DNA of 64,000 bases from Pantoea sp. SOD02 (GCF_024707505.1 NZ_CP102605.1:186001-250000), one strand, 5' to 3'; positions 9,001-18,159 are shown, numbered from the stretch's first letter. Program-made: numbers and translations. Notes: generated by a model not told the origin, from the letters alone.

Positions 9001-9801
9001 AGCGATAGTTCTGGCCAGCTGAAAACCACCGGCAACCGTTATGTGATGCAGTTGGGCGGCGATATTGCTCAGTGGAGCAGCAACGGTGCGGACCGTTTCC
9101 ACCTTGGCGTGATGGGCGGCTACGTTAATGCGCAAAGTAACACGCACTCCAACGTAACGGGTTACACGTCGAAAGGTCAGGTGCACGGTTACAGCACCGG
9201 CGTTTACGCGACCTGGTTGCAGGATAACGCGGACAAAACCGGTGCGTATGTTGATAGCTGGATGCTCTACAACTGGTTCGATAACAGCGTGAAAGGTGAT
9301 GGCATCGCGGAAGAGAGCTACAAATCCAAAGGCATTACCGCCTCCGTTGAAGCCGGCTACGCCTTCAAAGTTGCGGAGATGAGCGAGCGTTCCAGCTTCT
9401 ATCTGCAACCGAAAGCGCAGGCAACCTGGATGGGCGTGAAAGCGGATGACCATAAAGAGCACAACGGTACGCGCGTGGTCGGTGAAGGTGATAACAACGT
9501 GCAAACGCGTCTGAGTGTGCGCGCCTACATCAAAGGCCACAACGCCATTGATGATGGCAAAAACCGCACCTTCGAACCGTTTATCGAAGCCAACTGGGTT
9601 CATAACACCGAAAGCTACGGCAGCAGCATGAATGGCGTCAGCGTTCAGCAAGCCGGCGCGCGTAACCTCGGCGAAGTGAAAGTGGGAGTCGATGCCAAGC
9701 TGAATAAAACCGTCAATCTGTGGGGCAATATTGGTCAGCAGATGGGGGATAAAGGTTACAGCGATACCAGCGCGATGGTGGGCGTGAAGGTTAATTTCTG
9801 A
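6082..9801 (+). CDS. Type Va autotransporter with ESPR and repeat-rich passenger
   Basis: The 1239-residue protein starts at ATG 6082 (MNKVFRVVWNAAMQRFVVAS), an extended signal peptide region typical of large autotransporters; likely cleavage follows residue 62 (PSVFA). The passenger (about 63-875) consists of short Ser/Thr/Asn/Gly-rich rungs such as AYGIQSSNGDVTLTNSSVNT, expected to form a right-handed beta-helix. A Gly/Ser/Ala/Pro linker (about 876-912) leads to the beta-barrel (about 921-1239) with LWLRNAGGHTRFSDSSGQ and a terminal Phe (VGVKVNF). It should sit in the outer membrane with the passenger displayed. The role (adhesin, aggregation) is inferred. No cysteines or protease triad were noticed in the passenger. 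It is monocistronic. Confidence 0.92.
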   Translation: MNKVFRVVWNAAMQRFVVASELAKGKVKSSSSAVTAGNSTYKTFAVSGVALAMALASPSVFAVSIIANGATLTYDGQDITATGSGEFARGLSATNNGVINFSNGSVTTTAAAGFGAFVDTNATIKLDNTTINTAGTNAQGIYAKGAGSVTGDGVHITTSGKTAYGIQTSNGSVALANSSIKTTGASAAGVVAAGTAGNVTLTNSTITTENSSAQGIYANTGIVSADGVQITTNGSTAYGIQSSNGDVTLTNSSVNTTGASATGVVAMGTAGKVTITDSIIKTAANGAQGIYTKDGANVTGDGAYITTNGTTAYGVQNANGYMTLTNSSVNTTGEGAIGVVGTAATGGTAISDSLIHTTGDTAHALFASGGAQMTVNNSEITAEGHFSNGAKASGAGSVLNVNNSNITTSGASAEAVLAYGGGTVNLTNTNIFSDRINSYGLRANGANAVVNFDGGTITTTGPTDSVQALNAGSAINIRNATINTAVKGLTTVSGQIAAENVIINNSGENVADTMETDNLATLGAGVSARLSGANITIKNSQINSNRGNLLGLRSSEGASVALDNVAFNHSSNGAGLVAYSGGNISGDRVSINLAGQDGAALSSGIWMGMGAGDNSVDLSNSQITLTGANSAALLFQSDAVSNNALSLSNSAISASEGTAVMVSGTADTNVTTSGSLLTGSTLLSAGVGNSGTVSNVELTGDNGSVFNGDVVIDRANTAKNIINLDNNSVWNGATSSLETLNVSNGSAWNVSKSSAVDNLTLDNGTLNMTAPGTDYSEVTVGNLTSNNGTLDFKTHLGDDASVTDDLIITGDYTGNSKVVVQNAGGTGAPTINGIELIRVDGNVNGTFAQQGRIVAGAYDYHLVQDGNKWVLRDDVVGGVGGDTGAPVVGDGSGAPIGGGSGAPIGSGSGAVPVKGKPITRPETGSYAANLAAANTLFTTSLDDRLGETHYIGADGKKHATSLWLRNAGGHTRFSDSSGQLKTTGNRYVMQLGGDIAQWSSNGADRFHLGVMGGYVNAQSNTHSNVTGYTSKGQVHGYSTGVYATWLQDNADKTGAYVDSWMLYNWFDNSVKGDGIAEESYKSKGITASVEAGYAFKVAEMSERSSFYLQPKAQATWMGVKADDHKEHNGTRVVGEGDNNVQTRLSVRAYIKGHNAIDDGKNRTFEPFIEANWVHNTESYGSSMNGVSVQQAGARNLGEVKVGVDAKLNKTVNLWGNIGQQMGDKGYSDTSAMVGVKVNF
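6493..7164 (+). repeat. Three tandem ~225-bp repeats in the autotransporter passenger
   Basis: Units begin at 6493, 6718 and 6940, each opening with codons for AQGIY, and are 225, 222 and 225 bases long (75, 74 and 75 residues). Each unit is itself three ~25-residue beta-helix rungs. The copies are diverged, so they are an old duplication. Confidence 0.8.
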
Positions 9802-9815
9802 TTGGTTGGGTAGCA

Positions 9816-9835
9816 GGTCGCCATGAATGGCGACC
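9816..9835. repeat. REP type A
   Basis: Single GGTCGCCATGAATGGCGACC palindrome with CCCTAC tail, between the convergent autotransporter and treX genes. Confidence 0.88.
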
Positions 9836-9842
9836 CTACGAC

Positions 9843-9868
9843 AATGAGCCGGTTCGCACCGGCTCATT
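9843..9868. terminator. Perfect 11-bp inverted repeat between convergent genes
   Basis: AATGAGCCGGT, loop TCGC, ACCGGCTCATT: a perfect 11-base stem a few bases from the treX stop. A strong hairpin, but no T-run on either strand, so a transcript-end stabiliser is as likely as an intrinsic terminator. Confidence 0.55.
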
Positions 9869-9873
9869 GATCA

Positions 9874-11946
9874 TTACGGCCTGCGGAACAGCGCCATACT
9901 GCGGCCTTCCAGCTCGAAATCCTTCTCTTTAGTAATCACCAATCCCTTCTCAACGCCTTCTGAAGTCGAGAGCTCCAGCACCCAGCCGCCTTCACCAAAC
10001 TGCGGAATACGGAACGGCACGTTGCCTTCGTACGGATTAAACAGCATCAACACATCATGCCAGATACCTTCCTCCGTCTCTAAATCCGGGCGACCGAGAT
10101 ACACCCCGAGCGTGGTGCCATCATCCCATTGATCGGCCTGCTGGAAGCCGCCACCGGCGTTAAACCATTTGATTTCCATCCCATCGCGCCAGCTCTCACG
10201 TCGCAGCAGCGGCTGTTTAGCCCTTAACGCCAGAACATGCCGGGTAAAGTCGCGCAGCGCATCAGCGGAAGGCGGCAGGTTTTCCCAATGCAGCCACGAA
10301 ATTTCGCTGTCCTGACAATAACCGTTGTTGTTGCCAAGCTGGCTACGACCAAACTCATCGCCCGCCAACAGCATCGGCGTGCCGTGGGAGAACAGCAGCG
10401 TGGCGAGGAAGTTGCGTTTCTGCCGCTCGCGCACCGCGTTAATGCCTTCATCGTCCGTCGGGCCTTCCGCGCCGTAGTTGTACGAACGGTTCTCGTTATG
10501 GCCGTCGTTATTGTCTTCACCGTTGGCTTCATTGTGTTTCTCGTTGTACGACACCAAATCGTTCAGCGTGAAGCCATCATGCGCGGTAAGGAAGTTGATG
10601 CTGGCCCACGGACGGCGACCGCGTTGGTCGTAGAGATCGCCGGAACCGAGCAGGCGCGCGGCGAAATCATTCGTGACCATGTCACCTTTCCAGTACTCAC
10701 GCACCGTATCGCGATACTTATCGTTCCACTCCGCCCAGCCTGGCGGGAAGCCGCCAACCTGATAGCCGCCCGGCCCGATATCCCACGGCTCACCAATCAG
10801 CTTCAACCTGGACAGCACCGGATCCTGCATGATGGCGTCAAAGAAGCCACCGCGCTGGTCAAAGCCTTCTGGCTCGCGTCCTAGCACGGTGCCGAGATCA
10901 AAGCGGAAGCCATCAACGTGCATCGATTCGGCCCAATAACGCAGCGAATCCAGGATCATCTGCAGCACGCGCGGATGCGAGGTATTCACGGTGTTGCCGG
11001 TGCCGGTGTCATTGATGTAGTAGCGATGCTGATCCGGCAGCGTGCGGTAATAGGAGTAGTTATCGATGCCTTTAAACGACAAGGTTGGACCGAGTTCATT
11101 ACCCTCGGCGGTGTGGTTATAGACCACATCAAGAATCACTTCGATACCGGCATCGTGGAAGGCGCGCACCATATCGCGGAAGCCCTGAATGCCGCGCGGA
11201 CCAAAGTAGCGTGTGGCCGGGGCGAAGAACGCCAGCGTGTTGTAGCCCCAGAAGTTTTTCAGGCCGCGATCCAGCAGGTGCTGATCGTCCGGGAAACCGT
11301 GCACCGGCAGTAGCTCCACGGTGGTGACGCCGAGGCTTTTGATGTAATCGATCGAAGCCTGATTGCTTAAACCATCGTAAGTGCCGCGCATCTCTTCGGG
11401 CACCGCCGGATTGAGCTGGCTGAAGCCTTTCACGTGCGCTTCATAAATCACCGTTTTCGACCACGGAATATTCGGGCGATTGGCATCCTGCCAGTCGAAT
11501 TCATTGGGATCGATGACCACGCATTTCGGCGTAAACGGCGCGCTGTCGCGGGTATCGAAACTTAAATCCTTCTCGTCATCGTGCAGGTCATACGCGAAGT
11601 GCGACTCATCCCACTGCAGTTCGCCCGCCAGTTCGCGCGCGTACGGGTCGAGCAACAGTTTGTTGGGGTTAAAGCGATGGCCATTTTCCGGCTCATACGG
11701 GCCGTGTACGCGATAACCATAGAGCGCGCCGGGCTGCAAGCCGGGAATATAGCCGTGCCACACTTCATGGGTATATTCCGGCAAATCGAAGCGGGCGATT
11801 TCGTTTTCGCCGCTTTCATCGTACAAACACAGCTCAACTCGCTCAGCGCAGGCCGAAAACAGTGCAAAGTTCACGCCCTGGCCATCAAAGTTAGCGCCAA
11901 GCACTTGTCCCGAACCTGCTGTAATTTCTAGAGGCTTACTTGTCAT
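9874..11946 (-). CDS. treX: Glycogen debranching enzyme, GlgX/TreX type
   Basis: This 690-residue isoamylase-type GH13 enzyme hydrolyses alpha-1,6 branches of glycogen or limit dextrins. An N-terminal CBM48-like domain (GANFDGQGVNFALFSACAER) is followed by the barrel. The catalytic Asp lies in DGFRFDLGTVLGR, the Glu in LIGEPWDIGPGG and the transition-state Asp in FLTAHDGFTLNDL. It is last in treZ-treY-treX, 34 bases after treY, so it likely supplies linear maltodextrins for trehalose formation. A role in glycogen breakdown as GlgX is the alternative name, but no other glg genes are present. ATG 11946 has a GGAGAA site. Confidence 0.93.
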   Translation of the reverse strand: MTSKPLEITAGSGQVLGANFDGQGVNFALFSACAERVELCLYDESGENEIARFDLPEYTHEVWHGYIPGLQPGALYGYRVHGPYEPENGHRFNPNKLLLDPYARELAGELQWDESHFAYDLHDDEKDLSFDTRDSAPFTPKCVVIDPNEFDWQDANRPNIPWSKTVIYEAHVKGFSQLNPAVPEEMRGTYDGLSNQASIDYIKSLGVTTVELLPVHGFPDDQHLLDRGLKNFWGYNTLAFFAPATRYFGPRGIQGFRDMVRAFHDAGIEVILDVVYNHTAEGNELGPTLSFKGIDNYSYYRTLPDQHRYYINDTGTGNTVNTSHPRVLQMILDSLRYWAESMHVDGFRFDLGTVLGREPEGFDQRGGFFDAIMQDPVLSRLKLIGEPWDIGPGGYQVGGFPPGWAEWNDKYRDTVREYWKGDMVTNDFAARLLGSGDLYDQRGRRPWASINFLTAHDGFTLNDLVSYNEKHNEANGEDNNDGHNENRSYNYGAEGPTDDEGINAVRERQKRNFLATLLFSHGTPMLLAGDEFGRSQLGNNNGYCQDSEISWLHWENLPPSADALRDFTRHVLALRAKQPLLRRESWRDGMEIKWFNAGGGFQQADQWDDGTTLGVYLGRPDLETEEGIWHDVLMLFNPYEGNVPFRIPQFGEGGWVLELSTSEGVEKGLVITKEKDFELEGRSMALFRRP

Positions 11947-11980
11947 CCATTATTCTCCACACAGATTAATCGGGTATGTA

Positions 11981-14467
11981 TCAGCTGCTCAGCAGCACTA
12001 ACGGCGCACTTGAGGCCGCCTCATCCAGCGCGATGTAATCGCCGATCGCCACGCTTGCGCCTGTCCATAAGTTGCGATAGTGGCGATGGGCGAGTGATTC
12101 GGTCAGTTCTACTTCGGTTTGCGTCCATTGTGCGTTGTCGAAACTCAGGCGCGGCAAGATCACCAGCAGTGCGTGATCGCTGTCTTGACGCGCAAAGGCG
12201 ATGACTTTCTCCTGATGTTCGCCGCTAACCTGCAGCGGCTGATAATCGCCCAGGCGGAACAACTGCGGATAATCGCGGCGCAGATGCAGAAGGCGGGCAA
12301 TCACCTGTTGTTTCAGCTTTCCGCTCAGCCAGTTTTGCGCGTCGTTGAAATCGGGAGATTCAGACTCTTCAAGCTGCTGTTCCAGCAGATCAAAGTCAGG
12401 CGTGCGGCGGTTGTCGGGATCGACCAGGCTGAAATCCAGCGCTTCGCTGCCTTGATAGATATCTGGCACGCCCGGTGCGGTGAGTTTGATCACCGTTTGC
12501 GTCAGGCTATTGATCAGTCCGGCCTGAATAAACGGCTGCAACGCGTGGCTGAAGTCGCTGAGGAACAGCTGATTAGCCGGTGTAAGCAGATGGCGAGCGT
12601 AATCCAGCACCGCCTTTTCGTAGGCTTCATTACTTTCTGCCCAATCGGTTCGCAGCTTGGCTTCGCGTAATGCTTTCTCGACAAAGGGAATAAAGCGCTC
12701 TTCGAGTTGGCTGGCATCCTGCGGCTGCAAGGTGGTCGGCCATACGCCGGCTAACGCCTGATACAGCATCCATTCCACCGCCGGTTCCGGTGCGGCGCCA
12801 TCTTCCAGCTCAACCACCTGCGCCTGATTAATCTGCCGCCAGCGCGTCACGTGTTCCGCCCACAGCGCTGGCGCTTCGCTCAGCGTGTACAGCCGCGCAC
12901 GCGCATCTTCGCCACGCTTGGTGTCGTGGGTAGAAGTGGAAGAGATGCCATCGGGCTGCTGCTGCAGTCGCGTTTGCATCTCGATGTGGAAATGCGCCAG
13001 CGAGAAAGCATGCGGTAGCGGCTCTGCGCCAACTTCATTGATGGCTAACGCAACGTGATTGCGGAAGAACAGCGTGTCTTCCACCGACTTCGCCATCAGC
13101 GGTCCGGTCAACTGCTGGAAGCGTACGCGGAATTCATGCGCATCTTTTTCGCTCTCTTCGGAAACCGCGCCCAGCAGCATCGCTTGCAGCAAACTCAGTA
13201 CCGTCGGCGACGCGCTGTTTTTTACGATTTCCAGCACCTGTTGCAGCAGTTCTTCGCCCTCCAGCGGCATACCGTCCTGCTGGCCATAGGTGCGATACAC
13301 TGGGAAGGCGATGAGGATTTCCCGCAGCGCGACGTGCAGTTCCGCTTCACCGAGGTTGCGATGTTCAGAAGCGGCAATCTGCGTCGCCAGTTTGAGTAAA
13401 CGCGCAAATTCACCGGCGAAATTGCGATCGACCATCAATTCACGCGCCACGCGCAGTCCGCCTTCAACGTCGTTACGTTGTCCGGTGATGGCTTCATAGG
13501 CCAGATGCAGCGTATCGATCTGCGAATCATCGACCAGCGCGTGCGACAGCGCGGCAATAAATTCGTAGCCGGTGGTGCCGGAAATCGGCCAATCGTCAGG
13601 AATCTGTTCCCCTTCGGCGAGAATTTTTTCCACCGTGATATAGCAATCCGGGCCGGTGGCCTGGCGCAGCTGGCGCAAATAACCTTGCGGATCGGCAAGG
13701 CCATCAACGTGATCGACGCGTAATCCGCTGACCGCGCCCGAGCGCACCAGCTCCAGAATCAGCTGGTGGGAATCGGCAAACACCGCTTCATCCTCAACGC
13801 GCACGCCGACTAAACCGGTGATCTCAAAGAAGCGGCGATAAGAGAGCTCGCTGCGTGCATCGCGCCAGCTGATCAAGCGCCACGGCTGCTGCTCATGCAG
13901 TTCTGCTATCGCTTTGGCATCGGTGATCGCCAGCACCGCGTCAGCGCGATCCTGCCAGCTGGCGGGCGTCAGCGGGTAAAAGCTGTCGTAATAGGCCAGC
14001 GCCGGATGGCCGGTTTCCGGATGCGCTTTAATGCTCAGCTCACCGTTTTCCAGCACGTTATCGAAGCTGTCGCCGAGAAACGGCAGCGTCAGGCGGCGCG
14101 TCCAGTCGATATCAAAGTGATTGGCATAGCGGCTGCTCTCGCCATACTCAATCACATCGCGCCACCATGCGTTCTCCAGCGAAGCCGCCATATGATTTGG
14201 CACGATGTCGAGAATCAAGCCGATCTCGGCGTCCTGCAACGCTTCAACCAGCCGATTGAAGCCGTCACGCCCGCCAATTGCCGGTTCGATCTCATTGGCA
14301 TCGGTCACATCGTAACCATGAGTGGATTCGGCAGTAGCGCTGAAAATCGGCGACGCGTAAAGATGGCTGATGCCAAGACGTTGCAGATAAGGCACCAGCG
14401 CCGCAGCGCGATCAAACGTCATGCCGTTGCGAAACTGAATGCGGTACGTCGCGGTTGGAATGCTCAT
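11981..14467 (-). CDS. treY: Maltooligosyltrehalose synthase
   Basis: This 828-residue GH13 enzyme converts the reducing-end alpha-1,4 bond of a maltodextrin into the alpha,alpha-1,1 bond of trehalose. The family signature MSIPTATYRIQFRNGMTFD is at the N-terminus, with SPIFSATAESTHGYDVTD, the nucleophile region GLRVDHVDGLADPQGYL, ITVEKILAEGE and THDTKRGEDARARLY further along. Its start overlaps the treZ stop by four bases (ATGA), so the two are translationally coupled. Product and substrate pass between TreY and TreZ in the known pathway. The enzyme is cytoplasmic. Confidence 0.96.
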   Translation of the reverse strand: MSIPTATYRIQFRNGMTFDRAAALVPYLQRLGISHLYASPIFSATAESTHGYDVTDANEIEPAIGGRDGFNRLVEALQDAEIGLILDIVPNHMAASLENAWWRDVIEYGESSRYANHFDIDWTRRLTLPFLGDSFDNVLENGELSIKAHPETGHPALAYYDSFYPLTPASWQDRADAVLAITDAKAIAELHEQQPWRLISWRDARSELSYRRFFEITGLVGVRVEDEAVFADSHQLILELVRSGAVSGLRVDHVDGLADPQGYLRQLRQATGPDCYITVEKILAEGEQIPDDWPISGTTGYEFIAALSHALVDDSQIDTLHLAYEAITGQRNDVEGGLRVARELMVDRNFAGEFARLLKLATQIAASEHRNLGEAELHVALREILIAFPVYRTYGQQDGMPLEGEELLQQVLEIVKNSASPTVLSLLQAMLLGAVSEESEKDAHEFRVRFQQLTGPLMAKSVEDTLFFRNHVALAINEVGAEPLPHAFSLAHFHIEMQTRLQQQPDGISSTSTHDTKRGEDARARLYTLSEAPALWAEHVTRWRQINQAQVVELEDGAAPEPAVEWMLYQALAGVWPTTLQPQDASQLEERFIPFVEKALREAKLRTDWAESNEAYEKAVLDYARHLLTPANQLFLSDFSHALQPFIQAGLINSLTQTVIKLTAPGVPDIYQGSEALDFSLVDPDNRRTPDFDLLEQQLEESESPDFNDAQNWLSGKLKQQVIARLLHLRRDYPQLFRLGDYQPLQVSGEHQEKVIAFARQDSDHALLVILPRLSFDNAQWTQTEVELTESLAHRHYRNLWTGASVAIGDYIALDEAASSAPLVLLSS

Positions 14468-16248
14468 TTTGTTGCTCCCTGATCCAAACGCACCACAATG
14501 GTGTGTTGGGGTAATGCTTCAGTTTCTTGCGGCCAGGCGAAAATCGTGCGGCCTGGCATGGTGGGTAAAGGTTGCGTCAGCTTGCCGATATTCAGCGCCA
14601 GCGACAGCTCGCCCTGCGGAAAACGCAAGCTGACGGCAACAAAGCCTTCAGCGGTGGCGAGTACCTTGCCGCTGTTGCCGCCCGCATCCGCCAGCAGCGG
14701 CACGATGTGTTGCTGACGCAGCGCCAGCAACTCGCGCGTTAACGCCAGCCAGCTCTGGCCCGCAGGCGTTTGCAGCTTATTCCAGTCAAGTTTCGAGCGG
14801 ATGAAGGTCTGCTCCGCGTTAGGATCCGGAACTTCTTCGTCATGCCCGGCGTGACCGGTGAACTCTCTGGCGCGACCTTCACGCACCGCTTTGGCCAAAT
14901 CGCCGTGGAAATCGGTGAAGAACAGGAAGGGATTGGTTTCTCCATACTCTTCGCCCATAAACAGCAGCGGAATGTGCGGCGACAGCAGCAGCGTTGCCAG
15001 CAGCACTTTGGTGCGATCGCTGCCCGCCAGGTTGATCAAGCGATCGCCCTGCGCACGGTTACCAACCTGATCGTGATTCTGGATGAAATCAACGAACGCC
15101 ACCGGCGGCTGGCTGGCGCTCGGTACGCCGCGCCGTTGCCCACTCTGCGGCGACAGCTCGCCCTGATAAGCAAAGCCTTCGGTCAGCACGCGCGCCACGA
15201 GCTTCTCTGGCACGTCGGCGAAATCTTCGTAATAAGCGTGGGTTTCACCGGTGGCGAATACGTGCACCGCATTGTGGAAATCATCGTTCCACTCGCCGGT
15301 AAACAGCGGCGCGTTGCCCTGTTTATCACGCGGATGCAGGAAGATGACGTTGCGGCAATCTTCAGTGGTGAGATGAATAGGGCGCTCGGGAATCGCCTGA
15401 CGGATGCGTTCGGCAATCTCAATCAGTGCATGCTTGCTGGAGCTGTCTTCAATCTGATCGATAGCATCAAAACGCAGCCCATCCAGATTAAACTCCTGCA
15501 GCCAGTAGAGCGGCGCTTCGACGATGTAGCGACGCACTGCATCAACATCATAAGCAATGCCTGCGCCCCACGGCGTCATACGTTCCTGATGGAAAAATTC
15601 CGGCGCCAGCAGTGGCAGATAATTGCCTTCCGGGCCAAAGTGGTTGAGCACGATATCCAGCACCACCGACAAACCGTGCGCGTGTGCGGCATCGATAAAG
15701 GCTTTGAAATCATCCGGCGATCCGTAAGCCGCATGCGGAGCGTAGAGCAACACGCCGTCGTAGCCCCAACCGCGATTGCCGCCAAACTGCGAAACCGGCA
15801 GCACTTCCAGCTGCGTGATGCCCAACTCGGCCAGCCACGGCAGCCTGGCTATCGCCGCCTGGAAAGTGCCTTCTGGCGTAAAGGTGCCGATGTGCAGCTC
15901 ATACACCACCGTTTCACGCCACGGACGACCTTGCCACTCGGTGTGCTGCCAGCGATAGCTTTGCGGATCGATAACCAGCGAAGGACCGTTGACGTCAGCC
16001 TTTTGCGCGCGCGCGGCGGGATCGGGCACCACCGTGCCATCGTCCAGCACAAAGTTATACTCTGCGCCGGGCGTCACGCCGCTGACCTGCAGTTCAAACC
16101 AACCGTCGCCCGCGTCAATCATGGCCGAATCATGGTCGGCAACTCTTAAGGTGATGTGCTGCTGTCCGGGTGCCCAAACACGAAAACGGACGCTGTCATC
16201 AGCAAGAATTTCAGCGCCCCAGGATTTTTCAAATGATCTGAATTCCAT
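14464..16248 (-). CDS. treZ: Maltooligosyltrehalose trehalohydrolase
   Basis: This 594-residue GH13 enzyme releases free trehalose from the maltooligosyltrehalose made by TreY. An N-terminal CBM48-like domain (VRFRVWAPGQQHITLRV) precedes VVYELHIGTFTPEGTF, the catalytic region GLRFDAIDQIED, HLTTEDCRNV and FIQNHDQVGNRAQGDR. It is the first gene of the operon; ATG 16248 has a GAGG site. Upstream lies a 334-base gap with repeats and no visible regulator gene. Together with treY and treX it makes trehalose from storage polysaccharide, independent of OtsAB, typically for osmotic or desiccation protection. Confidence 0.96.
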   Translation of the reverse strand: MEFRSFEKSWGAEILADDSVRFRVWAPGQQHITLRVADHDSAMIDAGDGWFELQVSGVTPGAEYNFVLDDGTVVPDPAARAQKADVNGPSLVIDPQSYRWQHTEWQGRPWRETVVYELHIGTFTPEGTFQAAIARLPWLAELGITQLEVLPVSQFGGNRGWGYDGVLLYAPHAAYGSPDDFKAFIDAAHAHGLSVVLDIVLNHFGPEGNYLPLLAPEFFHQERMTPWGAGIAYDVDAVRRYIVEAPLYWLQEFNLDGLRFDAIDQIEDSSSKHALIEIAERIRQAIPERPIHLTTEDCRNVIFLHPRDKQGNAPLFTGEWNDDFHNAVHVFATGETHAYYEDFADVPEKLVARVLTEGFAYQGELSPQSGQRRGVPSASQPPVAFVDFIQNHDQVGNRAQGDRLINLAGSDRTKVLLATLLLSPHIPLLFMGEEYGETNPFLFFTDFHGDLAKAVREGRAREFTGHAGHDEEVPDPNAEQTFIRSKLDWNKLQTPAGQSWLALTRELLALRQQHIVPLLADAGGNSGKVLATAEGFVAVSLRFPQGELSLALNIGKLTQPLPTMPGRTIFAWPQETEALPQHTIVVRLDQGATK

Positions 16249-16582
16249 TCAATTGCCTCGTTTAGCCCACGCAGGGGCAATGGACGACATCAAGCGATTC
16301 GCTACTGGCTGAAAACGATATAAAAATGGGGACTAACGTTGGGTCGGACTACAGATCATAGTCGATATTTTCGCCTTTTCTGGCGCGAGACGGTGGATTT
16401 CCGGTGGGTTTCGGAAATTATCGAATAAGCGGGGGATTTTTACGCTTCGGTTAGATGAGGTCGCCATAAATGACGACCCTACAAACTGCGCCGGACTCTC
16501 ACAAGGTCGCCATAAATGGCGACCCTACAAAATCACCCGTAGGGTCGCCATTCATGGCGACCTCTATGGATGCGCCTGCGAT
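16249..16582. other. treZ upstream region with three REP copies
   Basis: A 334-base gap between treZ and the 3' end of proP, both on the minus strand. The part next to treZ (16249-16450) should hold its promoter, but no clear boxes were identified. The rest is filled by repeats. Confidence 0.6.
16459..16562. repeat. Cluster of three REP type A copies
   Basis: Palindromes at 16459-16478 (one base change in the second arm), 16505-16524 and 16543-16562. The first two carry CCCTAC tails and the third is inverted with a leading GTAGG. Confidence 0.9.
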
Positions 16583-18022
16583 CTACGCCGGTTTATGCTT
16601 CACCTTGCGTTTACGCAGCTTATCGATCAAACGATGCGCTTCTGCTTCTGTCGCCACCGCAGGCGATGAACCTTTCAGCGGTTTACGCGCCGTTTCACTC
16701 AAGGTTAATACCGTCAGCAAACCAATAATCCCGGCACCGATCATGTAATACGCCGGCATCAGATTATTGTGCGTGGTATCCACCAGCCATGCGGTGATCA
16801 GCGGTGTAGTACCACCAAACAACGAAACCGATAAGTTGAAACCAATCGCCAGCGCACTGTAACGAATATCGGTAACAAACAGCGCCGGTAACGTTGCCGG
16901 CATGGTGCCGCTGAAGCAGGTATGCAACAAGCCGAGAATCGCCAATCCGGCAAACACCAGCAGCATGTTGCCGGAACCAATCAACATGTAGCTCGGGATC
17001 GCCAGCACAATTAAGCCCAGCGCGCCTAAACCAATCACCGGGCGGCGGCCAATGCGGTCGGTTAAATGTCCCCACATCAACGTCAGCGGCATCATGATAA
17101 ACATAATCACCATCACCAACATCAGGCCGGATAGTTCACTCATCCCGAGCACACCGGTTAAATAGCTCGGCATGTAGGCGGTCAACATATAGTTGGAGAC
17201 GTTGAACAGCAGCACCAGACCGATACATTTCAGCAGCGGTTTACGTTGATCGCGCAGCATCTGCCACACGCTCAGGCGCGGTTTGTTGTGCTCCATCTCT
17301 TCGCGTTTATCCATGTGATCTTTAAACGCAGGCGTCTCTTCCAGTTTCAAGCGGATGTAAAGGCCGAACAGACCCAACGGCGCAGCGAGGAAGAACGGCA
17401 CACGCCAGCCCCAATCCATCATGGTTTGATGCGGTAAGAAGGCGATCATCGCGGTGACCAAACTGGCGCCTAACAGATAGCCGCCCAGCGTACCGAACTC
17501 CAGAAAACTGCCCATAAAGCCGCGACGCTTATCGGTGGAGTATTCCGCGATAAAAGTAGCGGCACCGCCATATTCACCGCCGGTGGAGAAGCCCTGCAGT
17601 AAGCGCGCGAGCAGCAGCAGAATCGGCGCGGCGATACCGATGCTGGCGTAGCTCGGGATTAGACCGATACAGAAGGTACCCATCGACATCATGATCATGG
17701 TTAACGCCAACACCTTCTGACGACCAATGCGGTCGCCGAGCGGACCAAACACCATGCCGCCAATCGGACGCACTAAAAATGCCGCAGCAAAGGTACCGAA
17801 CGAAGCGATTAACTGTGCGGCAGCGCTGGCATCGGCAAAGAACACCTGACCAATGATCACGGCGAGATAGCTGTAGACGCCGAAATCAAACCACTCCATC
17901 GCGTTACCTAACGCGGCGGCACTGACCGCGCGTTTAAGTAATTTGTTGTCGATGACGGTGATGTCATCAACGGTTAAGCCACTGGATGCGGCTGAATTAT
18001 GTGTATCCGTTCCTGTGCTCAT
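16583..18022 (-). CDS. proP: ProP-type MFS osmoprotectant/H+ symporter
   Basis: This is a 479-residue, 12-helix MHS-family transporter. Strong ProP landmarks are LGNAMEWFDFGVYSYLAV, RPIGGMVFGPLGDRIGRQKV, GFSTGGEYGGAATFIAEYS, DWGWRVPFFLAAPLGL and RPLKG-type text near the end (KPLKGSSPA). ProP imports proline, glycine betaine and ectoine upon hyperosmotic shock. E. coli ProP has about 500 residues and ends in a coiled coil that tunes osmosensing. Here that is replaced by a short basic tail (LRKRKVKHKPA). A related MHS symporter specificity cannot be excluded. ATG 18022 has a GGGGAA site. Confidence 0.85.
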   Translation of the reverse strand: MSTGTDTHNSAASSGLTVDDITVIDNKLLKRAVSAAALGNAMEWFDFGVYSYLAVIIGQVFFADASAAAQLIASFGTFAAAFLVRPIGGMVFGPLGDRIGRQKVLALTMIMMSMGTFCIGLIPSYASIGIAAPILLLLARLLQGFSTGGEYGGAATFIAEYSTDKRRGFMGSFLEFGTLGGYLLGASLVTAMIAFLPHQTMMDWGWRVPFFLAAPLGLFGLYIRLKLEETPAFKDHMDKREEMEHNKPRLSVWQMLRDQRKPLLKCIGLVLLFNVSNYMLTAYMPSYLTGVLGMSELSGLMLVMVIMFIMMPLTLMWGHLTDRIGRRPVIGLGALGLIVLAIPSYMLIGSGNMLLVFAGLAILGLLHTCFSGTMPATLPALFVTDIRYSALAIGFNLSVSLFGGTTPLITAWLVDTTHNNLMPAYYMIGAGIIGLLTVLTLSETARKPLKGSSPAVATEAEAHRLIDKLRKRKVKHKPA

Positions 18023-18137
18023 ATATTCCCCAGGTTAGAAAATGGCGCGATCTCATAGCTTTCGCAGCCGTAATTTCTTCATTGGAAAAGAAAGCTATAA
18101 GAGGCAGAAGAAGCGCAAACCCTAGTAAAGATTTCTA

Positions 18138-18159
18138 TATCCCGCAAGTTGGCGGGATA
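18138..18159. promoter_or_regulatory. Perfect 8-bp inverted repeat
   Basis: TATCCCGC, spacer AAGTTG, GCGGGATA in the proP / response-regulator divergent region. Symmetry and place suggest an operator; the binding protein is unknown. Confidence 0.4.

Noticed and set aside
8779..9867. 362-codon frame on minus through the autotransporter barrel
   Set aside because: Antisense shadow of a clear beta-barrel coding region; composition (His/Val/Ala rich) reflects the complementary strand.
10237..10884. 215-codon plus frame inside treX
   Set aside because: Antisense shadow of the catalytic region of treX.
14770..16149. 459-codon frame on plus through treZ
   Set aside because: Antisense to a complete, motif-rich treZ; long antisense frames are common in GC-rich genes.
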